Shown here: positions 35,095-44,389 of the stretch, one piece after another
Numbering within the stretch: position 1 is the first letter of the stretch
Layout of the letters: each line of letters starts with the position of its first letter
DNA from: Betaproteobacteria bacterium
Lineage (GTDB): Bacteria > Pseudomonadota > Gammaproteobacteria > Burkholderiales > Rhodocyclaceae
DNA length: 60,077 bases
Assembly: GCA_009781085.1 (NCBI GenBank)
Contig: WQYV01000003.1
Span: 1 to 60,077, forward strand
Reading direction: 5' to 3'
Made by a program: the position numbers and the translations under genes
The notes under the pieces: generated by a model
What the model was told of the DNA's origin: nothing
Database searches by the model: none
Seen by the model: the letters and a program-made list of their open reading frames with translations, nothing else

Positions 35095-36696
35095 TTACTG
35101 TTCTGGGGGGCGCTGGACAATGCCATCCTTGACAAGTTTGATACCACCTAGCGTCGATTCGGAAGGTGCCCTGCGCTGCAAGATGGCGCGGCTTATGCCT
35201 GGATCGGAGTTATCCGCCAATGCGGCAAAAATGTGCCGAAAAATATTGACATGGCTCATTGGCAACCCATTGGAAATATCGCCTTTCCCTGGCATTCGGA
35301 TTGCCAGAAACGTTCCGAAAGTGTCGCTAACAAGGGTATCAAGACTTTCACCATTTTGCTTCAAAAATGCATCAAGATTTGCTATACCTTGCCCTTGCCG
35401 TTCGGCATCCTTCTGGATATTTCGTAACCGTCTGGCACCATGATCGCCTATGAGAACAATGACTGCTGATGGGTCTTTGTCAACAATGAGGTCGACAATT
35501 TCAAAGATTTCCTGATTTCCTGAGCTGACGCCCCTCTGGTAGTTCCCACCAAAAACCCAATCATCCTTTTGCTTCCAGGAATGTTTAACACTGTCCGTAT
35601 GTATTGCGCCAGATTTGAACCCAATAAATAATGGTATTTTATCATTATACTCTTCAATAATCATACGAATATTATCACTCAATTTGTTGCGAAATTCTGA
35701 TTTAATATAATTTCTAGCATGACAGTAACGACAATTAGACAAAATTGGAACTAACTCACATATAGGTCTCATGCTAAAAATAAAATTGAATCCGAAATCG
35801 ACATCTGTTTCATCTAGGTATGCTCCTTTAGTGTGAAAATAATAGAATGGGGCTTCAGTTGTGAGATAAGTAGTATGATAACCATTTTCTTTTAAAATAC
35901 GATAAACCTGATTTCCTCTCCCACCACCGATCAGCTCTCTCACAGGTGCAAAAACATCATCCAGCCCCACTTCTTGAGCAATACCCAATTTCATTCCAAA
36001 AATATCGGACATGGAAGCTAATGTATGAATACTGTTTGAATATACATTTTCATAGATAAAAAAACCACGAGACAGCACATGGGACCGCAGTGGCTCACTA
36101 TCGATACCATAAACATGGCGCATAGTATCTAGGTCGTGGTACGACTCCAAGATAAACAGATAAATATTTGATCGTTCCGTAAGTATTATATGTTCATCTT
36201 CATTCAGTATTTTTTCTTCATTCAACCAAGCTGAAACAGTATTATAAAGCCCCGTTCCAATCGACAAAAACATCCAGAAGATGAGAAAAAACTTGATCAA
36301 CTTGAATCCGCCCTTCGTTATTATAAATAATAAAAAACTCGCCGCAATAAAATTAATTATAATAAGTTTTGTTTTGAAATATTCAAGCGCAAAAAATCCC
36401 CGCAAGGGGAGTTCAAGAAAAATAAGCAATATCTTCACAAAGAAAATACAAAATATGAAACAACATAAATACTTTAACCTTCCACTTACTTTGCTCTCAA
36501 ACTTTGAGTAAACAAAATCACCTATTATAAAAACAACCGAACACGTCAAAATCAATATCAAAAAAGAAACAAAAAACTCACGCAAAGAATACATGTACCA
36601 GTTATTACTCCACATAAAGACAATTGGAGCAATAATTACCAGAGGTAATATCCAAGCAGGCGACGCCATTATATCTTTATGTTTTCTTATCATCAC
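35095..36696 (-). CDS. Membrane-bound sulfatase/alkaline-phosphatase-fold transferase
   Basis: The 533-residue protein has about five N-terminal helices (ILPLVIIAPIVFMWS, FFVSFLILILTCSVVFIIGD, YLCCFIFCIFFVKILLIFLE, LIIINFIAASFLLFIITKGG, FFLIFWMFLSIGTGLYNTV). A periplasmic catalytic domain of the sulfatase/LTA-synthase fold follows. Metal-site motifs are visible: IYLFILESYHDLDTM, the nucleophile-like NVYSNSIHTLASMSD and the C-terminal VIVLIGDHGARRLR. Such enzymes move phosphoglycerol or phosphoethanolamine onto glycans or lipids, or cleave sulfate esters. The base composition is distinctly A+T-rich. The substrate is unknown. Confidence 0.8.
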   Translation of the reverse strand: MMIRKHKDIMASPAWILPLVIIAPIVFMWSNNWYMYSLREFFVSFLILILTCSVVFIIGDFVYSKFESKVSGRLKYLCCFIFCIFFVKILLIFLELPLRGFFALEYFKTKLIIINFIAASFLLFIITKGGFKLIKFFLIFWMFLSIGTGLYNTVSAWLNEEKILNEDEHIILTERSNIYLFILESYHDLDTMRHVYGIDSEPLRSHVLSRGFFIYENVYSNSIHTLASMSDIFGMKLGIAQEVGLDDVFAPVRELIGGGRGNQVYRILKENGYHTTYLTTEAPFYYFHTKGAYLDETDVDFGFNFIFSMRPICELVPILSNCRYCHARNYIKSEFRNKLSDNIRMIIEEYNDKIPLFIGFKSGAIHTDSVKHSWKQKDDWVFGGNYQRGVSSGNQEIFEIVDLIVDKDPSAVIVLIGDHGARRLRNIQKDAERQGQGIANLDAFLKQNGESLDTLVSDTFGTFLAIRMPGKGDISNGLPMSHVNIFRHIFAALADNSDPGISRAILQRRAPSESTLGGIKLVKDGIVQRPPEQ

Positions 36697-36710
36697 GTGT
36701 TTCGTATCCT

Positions 36711-36968
36711 TTACTCTTTAGAAACAGTATCGTCCTGATCTTGTTTTTCTTCCGACCGAGAAGGGGTTTGTGTTTCCCTCCGTTTATTGCCACGGAAAAA
36801 ATTCATGATGCTCATGCGAAGGTTACGCCAAAACACCAAGACGGAGAGAAAAGCAGCAATGAGCCCCTGCAGCAACAGGCTACCAGTCCCTGGGTCTATA
36901 TATGCTTGAGCAAGACCTGGAAACCCAAGAAAGATGAATAGTATAAAAACAATTTTTGATTTCATCAC
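36711..36968 (-). CDS. Small membrane protein with YIDPGTGS motif
   Basis: The 85-residue product has a signal-like N-terminus (IVFILFIFLGFPGLAQA). The recurrent motif AYIDPGTGSLLLQGLIAAF follows, then a second hydrophobic stretch (FLSVLVFWRN) and a charged tail rich in Glu, Asp and Lys. I know this motif as typical of small proteins encoded beside sulfatase-fold or surface-glycan genes, but not its function. It lies 14 bp upstream of the sulfatase-fold gene and may be its partner. Confidence 0.78.
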   Translation of the reverse strand: MMKSKIVFILFIFLGFPGLAQAYIDPGTGSLLLQGLIAAFLSVLVFWRNLRMSIMNFFRGNKRRETQTPSRSEEKQDQDDTVSKE

Positions 36969-37153
36969 ATTTCTCCATTAGAAAACAGCATGTGCCATTT
37001 GATTCGCGTTCAAAAAGACCGGACTCCTACCCGGAGTAATCGTGGCTTCGAGCATCCCCTGCTCATGTTCGCGGCTCGAAGGAGATACAGGCAAAAACAA
37101 TCTGCACCTCCAAAAATGACGAGACATAGGAGCTTGTTTCCAGATTCATCATG

Positions 37154-38716
37154 TCAGTGCCCCAATTCTACCATATTATGTTCAGAAAATATCCGTTTAT
37201 ACAAGTACTGATTTTTCTCATGTGCAATTATTTCGTACCCCAAATACTCTGATGGTGAATCGGCTGCAAGAAGTATATACCCACACTGCAAGCTCTCTGA
37301 GTTAATAATAGGGCTTCGTAAAATAATCCACCCAAGCCGAGAATCTTTTTCTAGCATTATATGAGTATTCGCCTCTGCTCCCAAGTTTGTCAAAACAGTA
37401 TTATCCCATCGACTCTTAGCGCTTTCATCATACCGTAATTCATTTACAAAATGAGGATACTCAGTTTCAGTCCACCTAACTATCGTTACGGGGGTTTTCA
37501 GACAAGTATATTGAGATAACAAGGCAAGATGAAAACCGATAAATAGTAATGGTATGATGGATTTCATCCTGGAATTAATCAAGAAATAAGTCATGAAAAA
37601 TAAAGCGAAAGGAGCAAAAACGCGAAAATCACGGTAACCAAAAATATCATACAGCGCTACATCGAGCCCTAGAATTAATATTACAACCATCGAAAATGAT
37701 AAAGACAATAAATCCTTTTCATTTCTCAAAGATAATTTATGGTTTTGATAGTCATAATAAAAAAATCCACGAACAAAAAACAGAATAAACATAATAATCA
37801 AACTGTATCTCATTATAATCCACGCGGGTATGCCCTCAGAAGTATCAAATAGTCTATTAGTATTGAGAACAATGTGATCCTTAAGAAAATAAACACCTTC
37901 AAGTATTCCCCTGTCCGCAAAGGTTTTTTTAAGTTCATACAAAAATCCTGTTGGATATGGAGCAGCAAAAAGTGAGTTAATAGAAAAAATTCCATAACAG
38001 CATACTAAAATAACGGCAAACAAGGCTAAACTAAACAAAATTGGCTGTTTATTGTTTTTTGATTTTAATACAATATAAGGAATAAAGAACAAAAAATTAA
38101 TAATTCTACTTACACAAAATAAGAAAATGATGCTAACAAGTGCAATTTCAACAATACGAGAGCGATTATTTTTGTAATGCCAAAGTAAGGCCGCAGTGAT
38201 AATAGCAAACACATATTGTGATATTTCCATTAAAAAAGAACCAAAATAAAGAAGTACTGGTAGAAACAAGAGAGATGCCAAAACCACAATCAACGTTTTG
38301 CGTAAGTTTTTTGTCAAAAAATAAACTGCAAGGAATGCAAAAGCTAAAAGAAGCCAATTGCTAACAATAACCGTTAAAAATTTTATTCCGAAAATCAAAA
38401 ACAGCAAATAGTATGGCCAAAGTAAAAAAAATCCGTGTGCACCATAATTGAGTATCTTTGCTGTAAATAGTTCTCCATTAAAATAATACCCATTATAGCC
38501 ACCGCCATTTACTGGCCCATATTGTACTAAACTGCTTATGAATCTAAAATAAGAAGATTCATCACTTACAATAGGATGAAACGCTCCGAGTCCTTCTCCT
38601 CCAAAAAGAAAACGGATAAAAAAATGATAAGCAATCAAAAATACGCTCATTAATCCTAGGATAACTAAGATAGATGCTAGATTTTTGAGCAGGTTTTGTT
38701 GTTCAAAATACTTCAT
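37154..38716 (-). CDS. Polytopic membrane protein, GT-C glycosyltransferase-like
   Basis: The 520-residue, strongly A+T-rich gene encodes about eleven membrane helices. The first large loop carries PIVSDESSYFRFISSLVQYG, an acidic motif placed as in GT-C lipid-linked-sugar transferases (ArnT, PMT type). The soluble C-terminus contains few recognisable motifs. It could transfer an undecaprenyl-phosphate-linked sugar on the periplasmic side; this rests on topology only. ATG 38716 is preferred to the upstream start. About 185 bp without a gene separate it from the small membrane protein gene downstream. Confidence 0.75.
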   Translation of the reverse strand: MKYFEQQNLLKNLASILVILGLMSVFLIAYHFFIRFLFGGEGLGAFHPIVSDESSYFRFISSLVQYGPVNGGGYNGYYFNGELFTAKILNYGAHGFFLLWPYYLLFLIFGIKFLTVIVSNWLLLAFAFLAVYFLTKNLRKTLIVVLASLLFLPVLLYFGSFLMEISQYVFAIITAALLWHYKNNRSRIVEIALVSIIFLFCVSRIINFLFFIPYIVLKSKNNKQPILFSLALFAVILVCCYGIFSINSLFAAPYPTGFLYELKKTFADRGILEGVYFLKDHIVLNTNRLFDTSEGIPAWIIMRYSLIIMFILFFVRGFFYYDYQNHKLSLRNEKDLLSLSFSMVVILILGLDVALYDIFGYRDFRVFAPFALFFMTYFLINSRMKSIIPLLFIGFHLALLSQYTCLKTPVTIVRWTETEYPHFVNELRYDESAKSRWDNTVLTNLGAEANTHIMLEKDSRLGWIILRSPIINSESLQCGYILLAADSPSEYLGYEIIAHEKNQYLYKRIFSEHNMVELGH

Positions 38717-38780
38717 TAAGCTCTCTTCAACCCTGTTCAACTAGTTGGCGATTTTTCCCTTGAAAAACTCGGCGGTTTTA

Positions 38781-39926
38781 TCAGTGGGCAGCATTGCACA
38801 AAACTTCAACAACCCTGTCTTGTTGTTCTACTGACAAGCCAACGTACAGCGGCAATCGCACAAGCCTTCCGGACTGCCGGTTTGTAACTTCCAGGCTGCC
38901 ATGCGTGCGTCCGTACCGCAATCCTGCAGGGGAGGAATGCAAGGGTACGTAGTGGAAAACCGGCCAGATATCGTTTTTCCTGAACTCGTCGAGCACTTTT
39001 TGCCTGTCGATTCCATGAGCTAACAAGATGTAGTACATATGGGCGTTGTGCTGGCATTCATCGGGAACGATTGGACGCCGCAGGATTCCTTTGGCTTCCA
39101 GCGGTTCAAGAAGCTCGTGATATCGCTGCCAGTTCCCAAGCCGTTCCTTAGTAATGCGGTCCGCTTCTTCAAGTTGGGCCCACAGGAAAGCAGCAATCAG
39201 CTCTCCAGGCAGGAATGACGACCCCACCTCCTGCCATGTATATTTATTCACTTCACCACGGAAAAAACGGCTGCGGTCAGTACCTTTCTCTCGGATGATT
39301 TCAGCCCGTAATGCCAGAGAAGGGTCGTTTACGAGCAAAGCGCCTCCTTCACCGGAAATCACATTTTTGGTCTCATGAAAACTGTAAGCACCAAGGTCAC
39401 CAATGCTTCCCAGTGGCCTCTCCTTATAACGCGCCATCACACCTTGGGCTGCATCCTCAACAACCCGCAGATAGTGACGCTTGGCAATATCCATAATGAT
39501 GTCCATCTCACAGGCTACGCCTGCATAGTGCACCGGTGCGATGACACGAGTCCGTGGGGTTATTGCCGACTCAAGAAGCCTTTCATCCAAATTCAGTGTG
39601 TCTTCCCGGATATCCACAAAAACGGGTATCCCTCCGCGAAGCACAAAAGCATTGGCCGTAGAAACGAAAGTATATGACGGCATGATGATTTCGTCACCGG
39701 GCTGGATTTCCAACAATAAGGCTGCCATCTCAAGCGCAGCCGTGCAGGAATGGGTCAGCAGGGTTTTGCCGCACCCAGTATGCCCCTCCAGCCAAGCATG
39801 ACAGCGTTTGGTGAAAGGACCATCTCCCGCTAGGCTGCCATTGAAATGCGCTTCGGCAATATAGTAGAGTTCCCTGCCTGTCATGTAAGGCCAGTTGAAA
39901 GGAATTCTTTTATTCGTTTTTTCCAT
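38781..39926 (-). CDS. rffA: dTDP-4-amino-4,6-dideoxy-galactose transaminase (RffA/WecE)
   Basis: This PLP-dependent DegT/DnrJ-family sugar aminotransferase of 381 residues makes TDP-Fuc4N from TDP-4-keto-6-deoxyglucose. The N-terminus (IPFNWPYMTGRELYYIAEAH) is diagnostic for RffA. The PLP lysine lies in YSFHETKNVISGEGG near residue 185, and VVEDAAQGVMARYK carries the Asp that contacts the cofactor. ATG 39926 is preferred; it lies just past the stop of the small transporter gene. The rml genes for its substrate are not in the window and must be elsewhere. Confidence 0.93.
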   Translation of the reverse strand: MEKTNKRIPFNWPYMTGRELYYIAEAHFNGSLAGDGPFTKRCHAWLEGHTGCGKTLLTHSCTAALEMAALLLEIQPGDEIIMPSYTFVSTANAFVLRGGIPVFVDIREDTLNLDERLLESAITPRTRVIAPVHYAGVACEMDIIMDIAKRHYLRVVEDAAQGVMARYKERPLGSIGDLGAYSFHETKNVISGEGGALLVNDPSLALRAEIIREKGTDRSRFFRGEVNKYTWQEVGSSFLPGELIAAFLWAQLEEADRITKERLGNWQRYHELLEPLEAKGILRRPIVPDECQHNAHMYYILLAHGIDRQKVLDEFRKNDIWPVFHYVPLHSSPAGLRYGRTHGSLEVTNRQSGRLVRLPLYVGLSVEQQDRVVEVLCNAAH

Positions 39927-39928
39927 AG

Positions 39929-40303
39929 TCAAGCTCGGGCAACAACTATAGTACCAATAACAATCAAACCAACGCCAAACGTTTTTTGAAAGGACATTGG
40001 TTCACTCAATATCCAGCCACTTAGCAGCAAAACCACGACAAAATTGAGGCTCATGAAAGGGTAGGCATGGCTTAAATCGAACTTGGTCATGGCTGCCATC
40101 CATGCGAGGGATGCCAGGAAAGCCGCAGCAAATCCTGAAAAAATTGCCGGATCGAAAAGGAGCAAAATGAGAAACTTCAGCTTTTCTACTAATCCTGTGG
40201 GAAGAGAACCAAATTGTGCGATACGCCACTTGAGAATCATTTGCCCATATACCGTGAAGGCTATAGTGACGAAGATATACAGGTAGTCAAGAAGGCGATT
40301 CAT
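39929..40303 (-). CDS. SMR/EamA-type small membrane protein (half flippase)
   Basis: The 124-residue product has four membrane helices (YLYIFVTIAFTVYGQMIL, AIFSGFAAAFLASLAWMAAM, FMSLNFVVVLLLSGWIL, TFGVGLIVIGTIVVARA). It has the SMR/ArnE-like pattern LSHAYPFMSLNFV near position 75. Such proteins act in pairs to export small cations or to flip undecaprenyl-phosphate amino sugars. Beside a GtrB/ArnC-like transferase and an aminotransferase, a flippase role is the better guess. Only one subunit is present, so a homodimer would be needed. Confidence 0.82.
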   Translation of the reverse strand: MNRLLDYLYIFVTIAFTVYGQMILKWRIAQFGSLPTGLVEKLKFLILLLFDPAIFSGFAAAFLASLAWMAAMTKFDLSHAYPFMSLNFVVVLLLSGWILSEPMSFQKTFGVGLIVIGTIVVARA

Positions 40304-40423
40304 ATCTCCTACTCCAATACGGCTAAATCAAAATCAGTCTCGCTAAATCCATTTCTGTTGTAGAATATATATCTGCTTTTCAGTAGTTTCCTGGAATAAC
40401 AAATGACAACTTCGTTGAGCAAA

Positions 40424-41356
40424 TCAATCTTGTTTTTGTTGTCCATAAATATGCCTCACGATGGTATAAGGGCGTTGCTTTGTTTCCGAAAAAATCTTTG
40501 AAAGATAAATACCGATCACACCGACAAATGAAATGACCATTCCACCCAGCAACCAGATAGAGGCCATGACGGAGGTCCATCCGCTCAAAGGTTTTGCCAA
40601 AAATAACCAGTTAATGATCAAATAAGCAATATAGGACAACGCAAACAACGATATGAATACACCAATATAAAAAATGCTGATTAAAGGGACATTGCTGAAT
40701 GATGTCACTGAGTTAACAAGCAGAGACATTTTTCTGCGGAAAGTGTATGTCGTTTCGCTCGTTTTGTGCTTTGTGACCGTTTGTGCATTCTGTGTAAACC
40801 CGGTGATGTACCACAGACCGGCCATGAGCACTTCTCTCTCTTGGTGGCGGAGTAATGCGTCGACGTAGCGGCGGGTCATTAAGCGAGCAGTCACTAGATT
40901 TTCTGGTAGTGAAAGACCGCTCAGGGCGTTGAAGAGACGATAAAACAATCGGCCGCTCCAGCGTTCAAACCATCTCCCTTTTCTACGTTCTTGAACCCCA
41001 TAGACCACGTCACAGAGTTCATGGTTCATTTGCGCCGCAAAACTCAGCAACCACTCTGGTTCTTCCTCAAGATCACTATCGATTAGGAAAACTCGTTGCC
41101 CCTTTGCATGGGACAAACCAGTCATCATGGCCTTATAATGACCAAAGTTACGCGATAGATCGACAACGACGACATGAGCGTCCATTTCAGTGAATTTTAT
41201 GGCCAAATCAAGGCTATTGTCAGGCGAACCATCATTCACAAGAACGATTTCAAAATCCTCCCCCACCTGTTGGCGTGCAGCCGTACTTGCCCTCTCATAA
41301 AACTCGCTGATGTAAGGGGCAGACTGGTACAGGGTTGCGACGATAGAGAGTTTCAT
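40424..41356 (-). CDS. Family 2 glycosyltransferase, GtrB/ArnC (polyprenyl-phosphate) type
   Basis: The 310-residue protein starts MKLSIVATLYQSAPYISEFY, with a GT-A domain: DFEIVLVNDGSPDNSLDLAI, LSRNFGHYKAMMTGLSHAKG and the DxD-like FLIDSDLEEEPEW. Two C-terminal membrane helices (FYIGVFISLFALSYIAYLII, SIWLLGGMVISFVGVIGIYL) are followed by SKIFSETKQRPYTIVRHIY, the GtrB/ArnC/DPM1 signature. It should place a sugar on undecaprenyl phosphate at the cytoplasmic face. Next to the SMR protein and RffA it fits a periplasmic decoration pathway. ATG 41356 matches the family start. Confidence 0.9.
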   Translation of the reverse strand: MKLSIVATLYQSAPYISEFYERASTAARQQVGEDFEIVLVNDGSPDNSLDLAIKFTEMDAHVVVVDLSRNFGHYKAMMTGLSHAKGQRVFLIDSDLEEEPEWLLSFAAQMNHELCDVVYGVQERRKGRWFERWSGRLFYRLFNALSGLSLPENLVTARLMTRRYVDALLRHQEREVLMAGLWYITGFTQNAQTVTKHKTSETTYTFRRKMSLLVNSVTSFSNVPLISIFYIGVFISLFALSYIAYLIINWLFLAKPLSGWTSVMASIWLLGGMVISFVGVIGIYLSKIFSETKQRPYTIVRHIYGQQKQD

Positions 41357-41433
41357 GTTACGTATCTCTTCCGTACACATTGAGACATACTTTCATGATC
41401 GAAAATCTCCTTCACTAACGTAGCACAATTTGA

Positions 41434-42129
41434 CTACACTTGCTCCGTATTTCGTTTGTGGGTTTTGAAAATCGCATCGGTACGGTCAAAAGTATCATCT
41501 TTTCCCACATGGAGACAAAACTCAAATGGCATGTAGTCATTCCGAAGAACCACATTGCGAGACAACCCATAAGCGAGCCGGAGAATATGTTCTGGGTTAT
41601 TATGGTAGGTGTGCTCATGACGGTAGTCGACCTTGTCGGAGAGAAAGTCAAAGGCAAAACCTTCGGTACAGAGATTCCAAGCTTTCTTGAGTACCCTCTC
41701 TACAAAAAAGTCATTATTCCCACTGGCAAACTTGTGATTGAAAATACCAGACGCCACAACAATGTCGAACGTTTCCGTAAAGGGGTACTCAAGGAAGTCG
41801 GAATTCAGGAACCTAATGTTTTCTTGTGGGTACTGGCACCGTCCCTCATCAATCAGTTCACCGACAAGGTCGATTCCTAAATACTTGTACGAATCACCGA
41901 TTTTCCGATGAAGAACCCGATTCAGATCACCGAATCCACACCCAATATCCAGAATCGATTTTCCGCGGCATTCGAAGAACGAGAGAAGTACTTTGAAGCG
42001 GATATCCTGTCGCCCCTTATCCCAACCGAGGGCTTTTGGCGAGTATCCGTGTTGTTCGTATCCTTTGCGGTACTTCTCAACGGTTCCAACCCGATCCTGG
42101 TTGTCCATACCTAGCGTTGTATTGTTCAT
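41434..42129 (-). CDS. Class I SAM-dependent methyltransferase
   Basis: The 231-residue protein has motif I SILDIGCGFGDLNRVL near residue 57 and a following acidic YLGIDLVGELIDE. Later motifs are FDIVVASGIFNHKF and AFDFLSDKVDYRHEH. It closely resembles methyltransferases in surface-glycan loci, and probably methylates a sugar or its substituent. ATG 42129 begins 9 bp past the stop of the NeuD-like gene, so it belongs to the same transcript. Confidence 0.85.
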   Translation of the reverse strand: MNNTTLGMDNQDRVGTVEKYRKGYEQHGYSPKALGWDKGRQDIRFKVLLSFFECRGKSILDIGCGFGDLNRVLHRKIGDSYKYLGIDLVGELIDEGRCQYPQENIRFLNSDFLEYPFTETFDIVVASGIFNHKFASGNNDFFVERVLKKAWNLCTEGFAFDFLSDKVDYRHEHTYHNNPEHILRLAYGLSRNVVLRNDYMPFEFCLHVGKDDTFDRTDAIFKTHKRNTEQV

Positions 42130-42137
42130 ATTGTCCT

Positions 42138-42722
42138 CTAAGCCTTCACCACGGGCGGAAGATTTCCTCCAATCACCGTCAATGGGGCGCACTCCATTCC
42201 CGATTTCAACTCACGGTAAGGTAGCACAACGCAATTCATTCCCACTTTGCAGCAGTCTCCGATTCTGGTGAAACCCCCTACTGAGGCACTTGGACTGAAA
42301 AAACAGTAATTACCAATGTGATTGTGGTGGGTAATCGACACTCCCGGGAAGATAATGTTGTATGAACCTAGCAAGCACTTTGTTCCAATATAAGCACCTG
42401 GCATGATGAGATTGCCCTCTCCTAACGTGGCGGAAGGTGACAGAATTGCCATTGGATCGATGACATTTGGAAAACGCACCCCAAGTGCTCGCAAACTTTC
42501 AATACAATGCTGTCGTTTCCAGTTGTCACCGATGGCTACAAAGGCGCCTTCAGCCATGGCGGTATGATTGTTCCGGAAGTCATCCAGGCAACCAAGCACT
42601 GGAATTTCGTCACACGCAGATGCTTCGCTTACATCATCATAGAATCCGCTAACTTTAAGACCTGCACGTGTAGCAGTCTCCAAAACGATCTCACCCAATG
42701 TACCTGCGCCAAGAATATACAT
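42138..42722 (-). CDS. NeuD/PglD-like left-handed beta-helix acyltransferase
   Basis: The 194-residue product starts MYILGAGTLGEIVLETATRA, the Rossmann-like sugar-binding part of NeuD/PglD-type acetyltransferases. Hexapeptide repeats follow (ILSPSATLGEGNLIMPGAYI, NIIFPGVSITHHNHIGNYCF, with the catalytic His in THHNHIG). It should N- or O-acetylate a nucleotide-linked amino sugar using acetyl-CoA. It adjoins the phosphoesterase gene without a gap. Confidence 0.87.
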   Translation of the reverse strand: MYILGAGTLGEIVLETATRAGLKVSGFYDDVSEASACDEIPVLGCLDDFRNNHTAMAEGAFVAIGDNWKRQHCIESLRALGVRFPNVIDPMAILSPSATLGEGNLIMPGAYIGTKCLLGSYNIIFPGVSITHHNHIGNYCFFSPSASVGGFTRIGDCCKVGMNCVVLPYRELKSGMECAPLTVIGGNLPPVVKA

Positions 42723-43409
42723 TTAGATCCACCTGTGTTCGTTACGGACGTAAGCAATAAGCTTCTTGTTGTAGCCAGCCATCTCAATAGTTTCAATCAG
42801 AGTGCTTATGTCATAGTCGAATCGAATCAACTCGAAACGTCGGTTACAAGTATCAAAAACAACCATTGAGCAACGCCTTTCAACATCAACAGGAAAGCCA
42901 GCTGAGCCTGGATTAATAAAAACCGTATTTCGCCCATAAAGAATTGTGGGTAGATGCGTATGTCCAAAAAAGACGTAGTCATATTTCTGATAACGCTTTT
43001 CCAGCAACGATAAGTCTATGGAGTACTTGCTTTCTGTTTTGCGGGATTCGGGAGTCAAAAAATGAGTTACGCACATACGTATGCCATTCGATTCAAAGTT
43101 GCAGGTGTCAGAAATAGCAGATAGCATACCGAGGTTATCCTTAGAAATCACCTTGGCTTGTTTACTAAGCGACTCTGTCCCGGTGAAACTACCCGCGAGC
43201 CCGCCTCCCTCCATAAGCGCTTCCTCATGGTCCCCGCGCACATACAAAACATTGTTCAAGCGCTGCCAGTTCAGTACTTCATTAACTTGCGGGTAGAGTC
43301 CCACAGAGTCACCAAGAGCTACCCATTGGTCTACAGACCCTGCGGCTACCTGCATGGCGTGAAGCGCAGGTAAGTTTGCGTGCAAGTCAGCATAAACCCC
43401 GAGAATCAT
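42723..43409 (-). CDS. Calcineurin-like metallophosphoesterase
   Basis: The 228-residue protein has all motifs of the YfcE-like phosphoesterases: GVYADLHANLPAL, WVALGDSVGLYPQ, YVRGDHEEALMEGGG, CVTHFL and FFGHTHLP. Two metal ions should be bound. It overlaps the ATP-grasp gene by 4 bp. In this setting it may hydrolyse a phosphorylated or nucleotide-linked intermediate, but its substrate is not apparent. ATG 43409 fits the family start. Confidence 0.88.
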   Translation of the reverse strand: MILGVYADLHANLPALHAMQVAAGSVDQWVALGDSVGLYPQVNEVLNWQRLNNVLYVRGDHEEALMEGGGLAGSFTGTESLSKQAKVISKDNLGMLSAISDTCNFESNGIRMCVTHFLTPESRKTESKYSIDLSLLEKRYQKYDYVFFGHTHLPTILYGRNTVFINPGSAGFPVDVERRCSMVVFDTCNRRFELIRFDYDISTLIETIEMAGYNKKLIAYVRNEHRWI

Positions 43410-44389
43410 AAACCCTCCAGGTAATGTTCTTGCCAATAGCGTGTAAACCGACCATACCGCTTTGTCATGATATAACCCCCGAGCTTCCCCTGAAGCTCAT
43501 GCAAGATCATGTCTGGCTCGTTAAAACCGAAGTAGGCACGAACGCTGGTCGTACTCGATAATCGCGGGTTGATCTCGTAGGCGTAAGGCCGTCCTTCGAT
43601 AATCTTGAATTGAACATTGATAGAGTAGTAAGAGGAGATGGCCTCAGCAACCTTAAGGCAATAGTCAGAAAGCGCATCATCCTCGAATACAGTTCCTCGA
43701 TATGACAATCCAAATTTCAGTTCTCGCTCAATCAACAATGTTCCGTAAAACGATCGATCACGCGAAATGTAAACACCAGCAGTAAAATCTCGCATGTCAT
43801 CAAGAAAGGCTTGCGCGACGAAATAATCCCTAGGGAATGCTCTTAAGATACCAAAAAGTTGGTCACGATTTCTAACCTTAAAGATGTCGACGCTTGAAGC
43901 AGCTGAACGTGGTTTGACAAATACTGGGAAAACATTACGTTCCAAAAATTGCTCCACTTCTTCATCGTCGCGACAAAGCGTAGTGTCTGGCGCATCTAAT
44001 CCCATGCTACGAAGGTGCATCATGGACTTATACTTGTCGTTGCATAGTTGGTAAACACTTGGGGCAGAAGTCAATATCTCTACGCCTGCGCTACGGAAAT
44101 GCTCTGCATGTTCGGTAAAGAACTCATGTTCGAATCCAATTACAGGAAATATCGCCCGAATGTCATGTTTTTCAATGTAGGCGGTAAGGCATTCAAAATA
44201 GGCTGAATCCTTAACAAGCGGCAAAATAACAGGGTGAACCCCAGGAAGGTAAAACCCGGCAGCAAGATCATCAATGTCAGCGACGTATATGCATGGTTGC
44301 AACCTACTGGTTTGCAATGCCTTCACGATGCTTTGACCAAGGGGAGACCCTACAGCAAGAACAAGTACATTGAGGGGAACGTTAGCCAT
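43406..44389 (-). CDS. ATP-grasp ligase (carbamoyl-phosphate-synthase/PylC-like)
   Basis: The 327-residue protein has an N-terminal Rossmann-like part (NVLVLAVGSPLGQSIVKALQ). An ATP-grasp domain follows with NDKYKSMMHLRSMGLDAPDT, PVFVKPRSAASSVDIFKV and the metal site YAYEINPRLSSTTSVRAYFG. Such enzymes join a carboxylate to an amine or thiol through an acyl phosphate. In a glycan locus it may attach an amino-acid or similar group. It overlaps the propeller gene by 8 bp and the phosphoesterase gene by 4 bp. Confidence 0.87.
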   Translation of the reverse strand: MANVPLNVLVLAVGSPLGQSIVKALQTSRLQPCIYVADIDDLAAGFYLPGVHPVILPLVKDSAYFECLTAYIEKHDIRAIFPVIGFEHEFFTEHAEHFRSAGVEILTSAPSVYQLCNDKYKSMMHLRSMGLDAPDTTLCRDDEEVEQFLERNVFPVFVKPRSAASSVDIFKVRNRDQLFGILRAFPRDYFVAQAFLDDMRDFTAGVYISRDRSFYGTLLIERELKFGLSYRGTVFEDDALSDYCLKVAEAISSYYSINVQFKIIEGRPYAYEINPRLSSTTSVRAYFGFNEPDMILHELQGKLGGYIMTKRYGRFTRYWQEHYLEGL

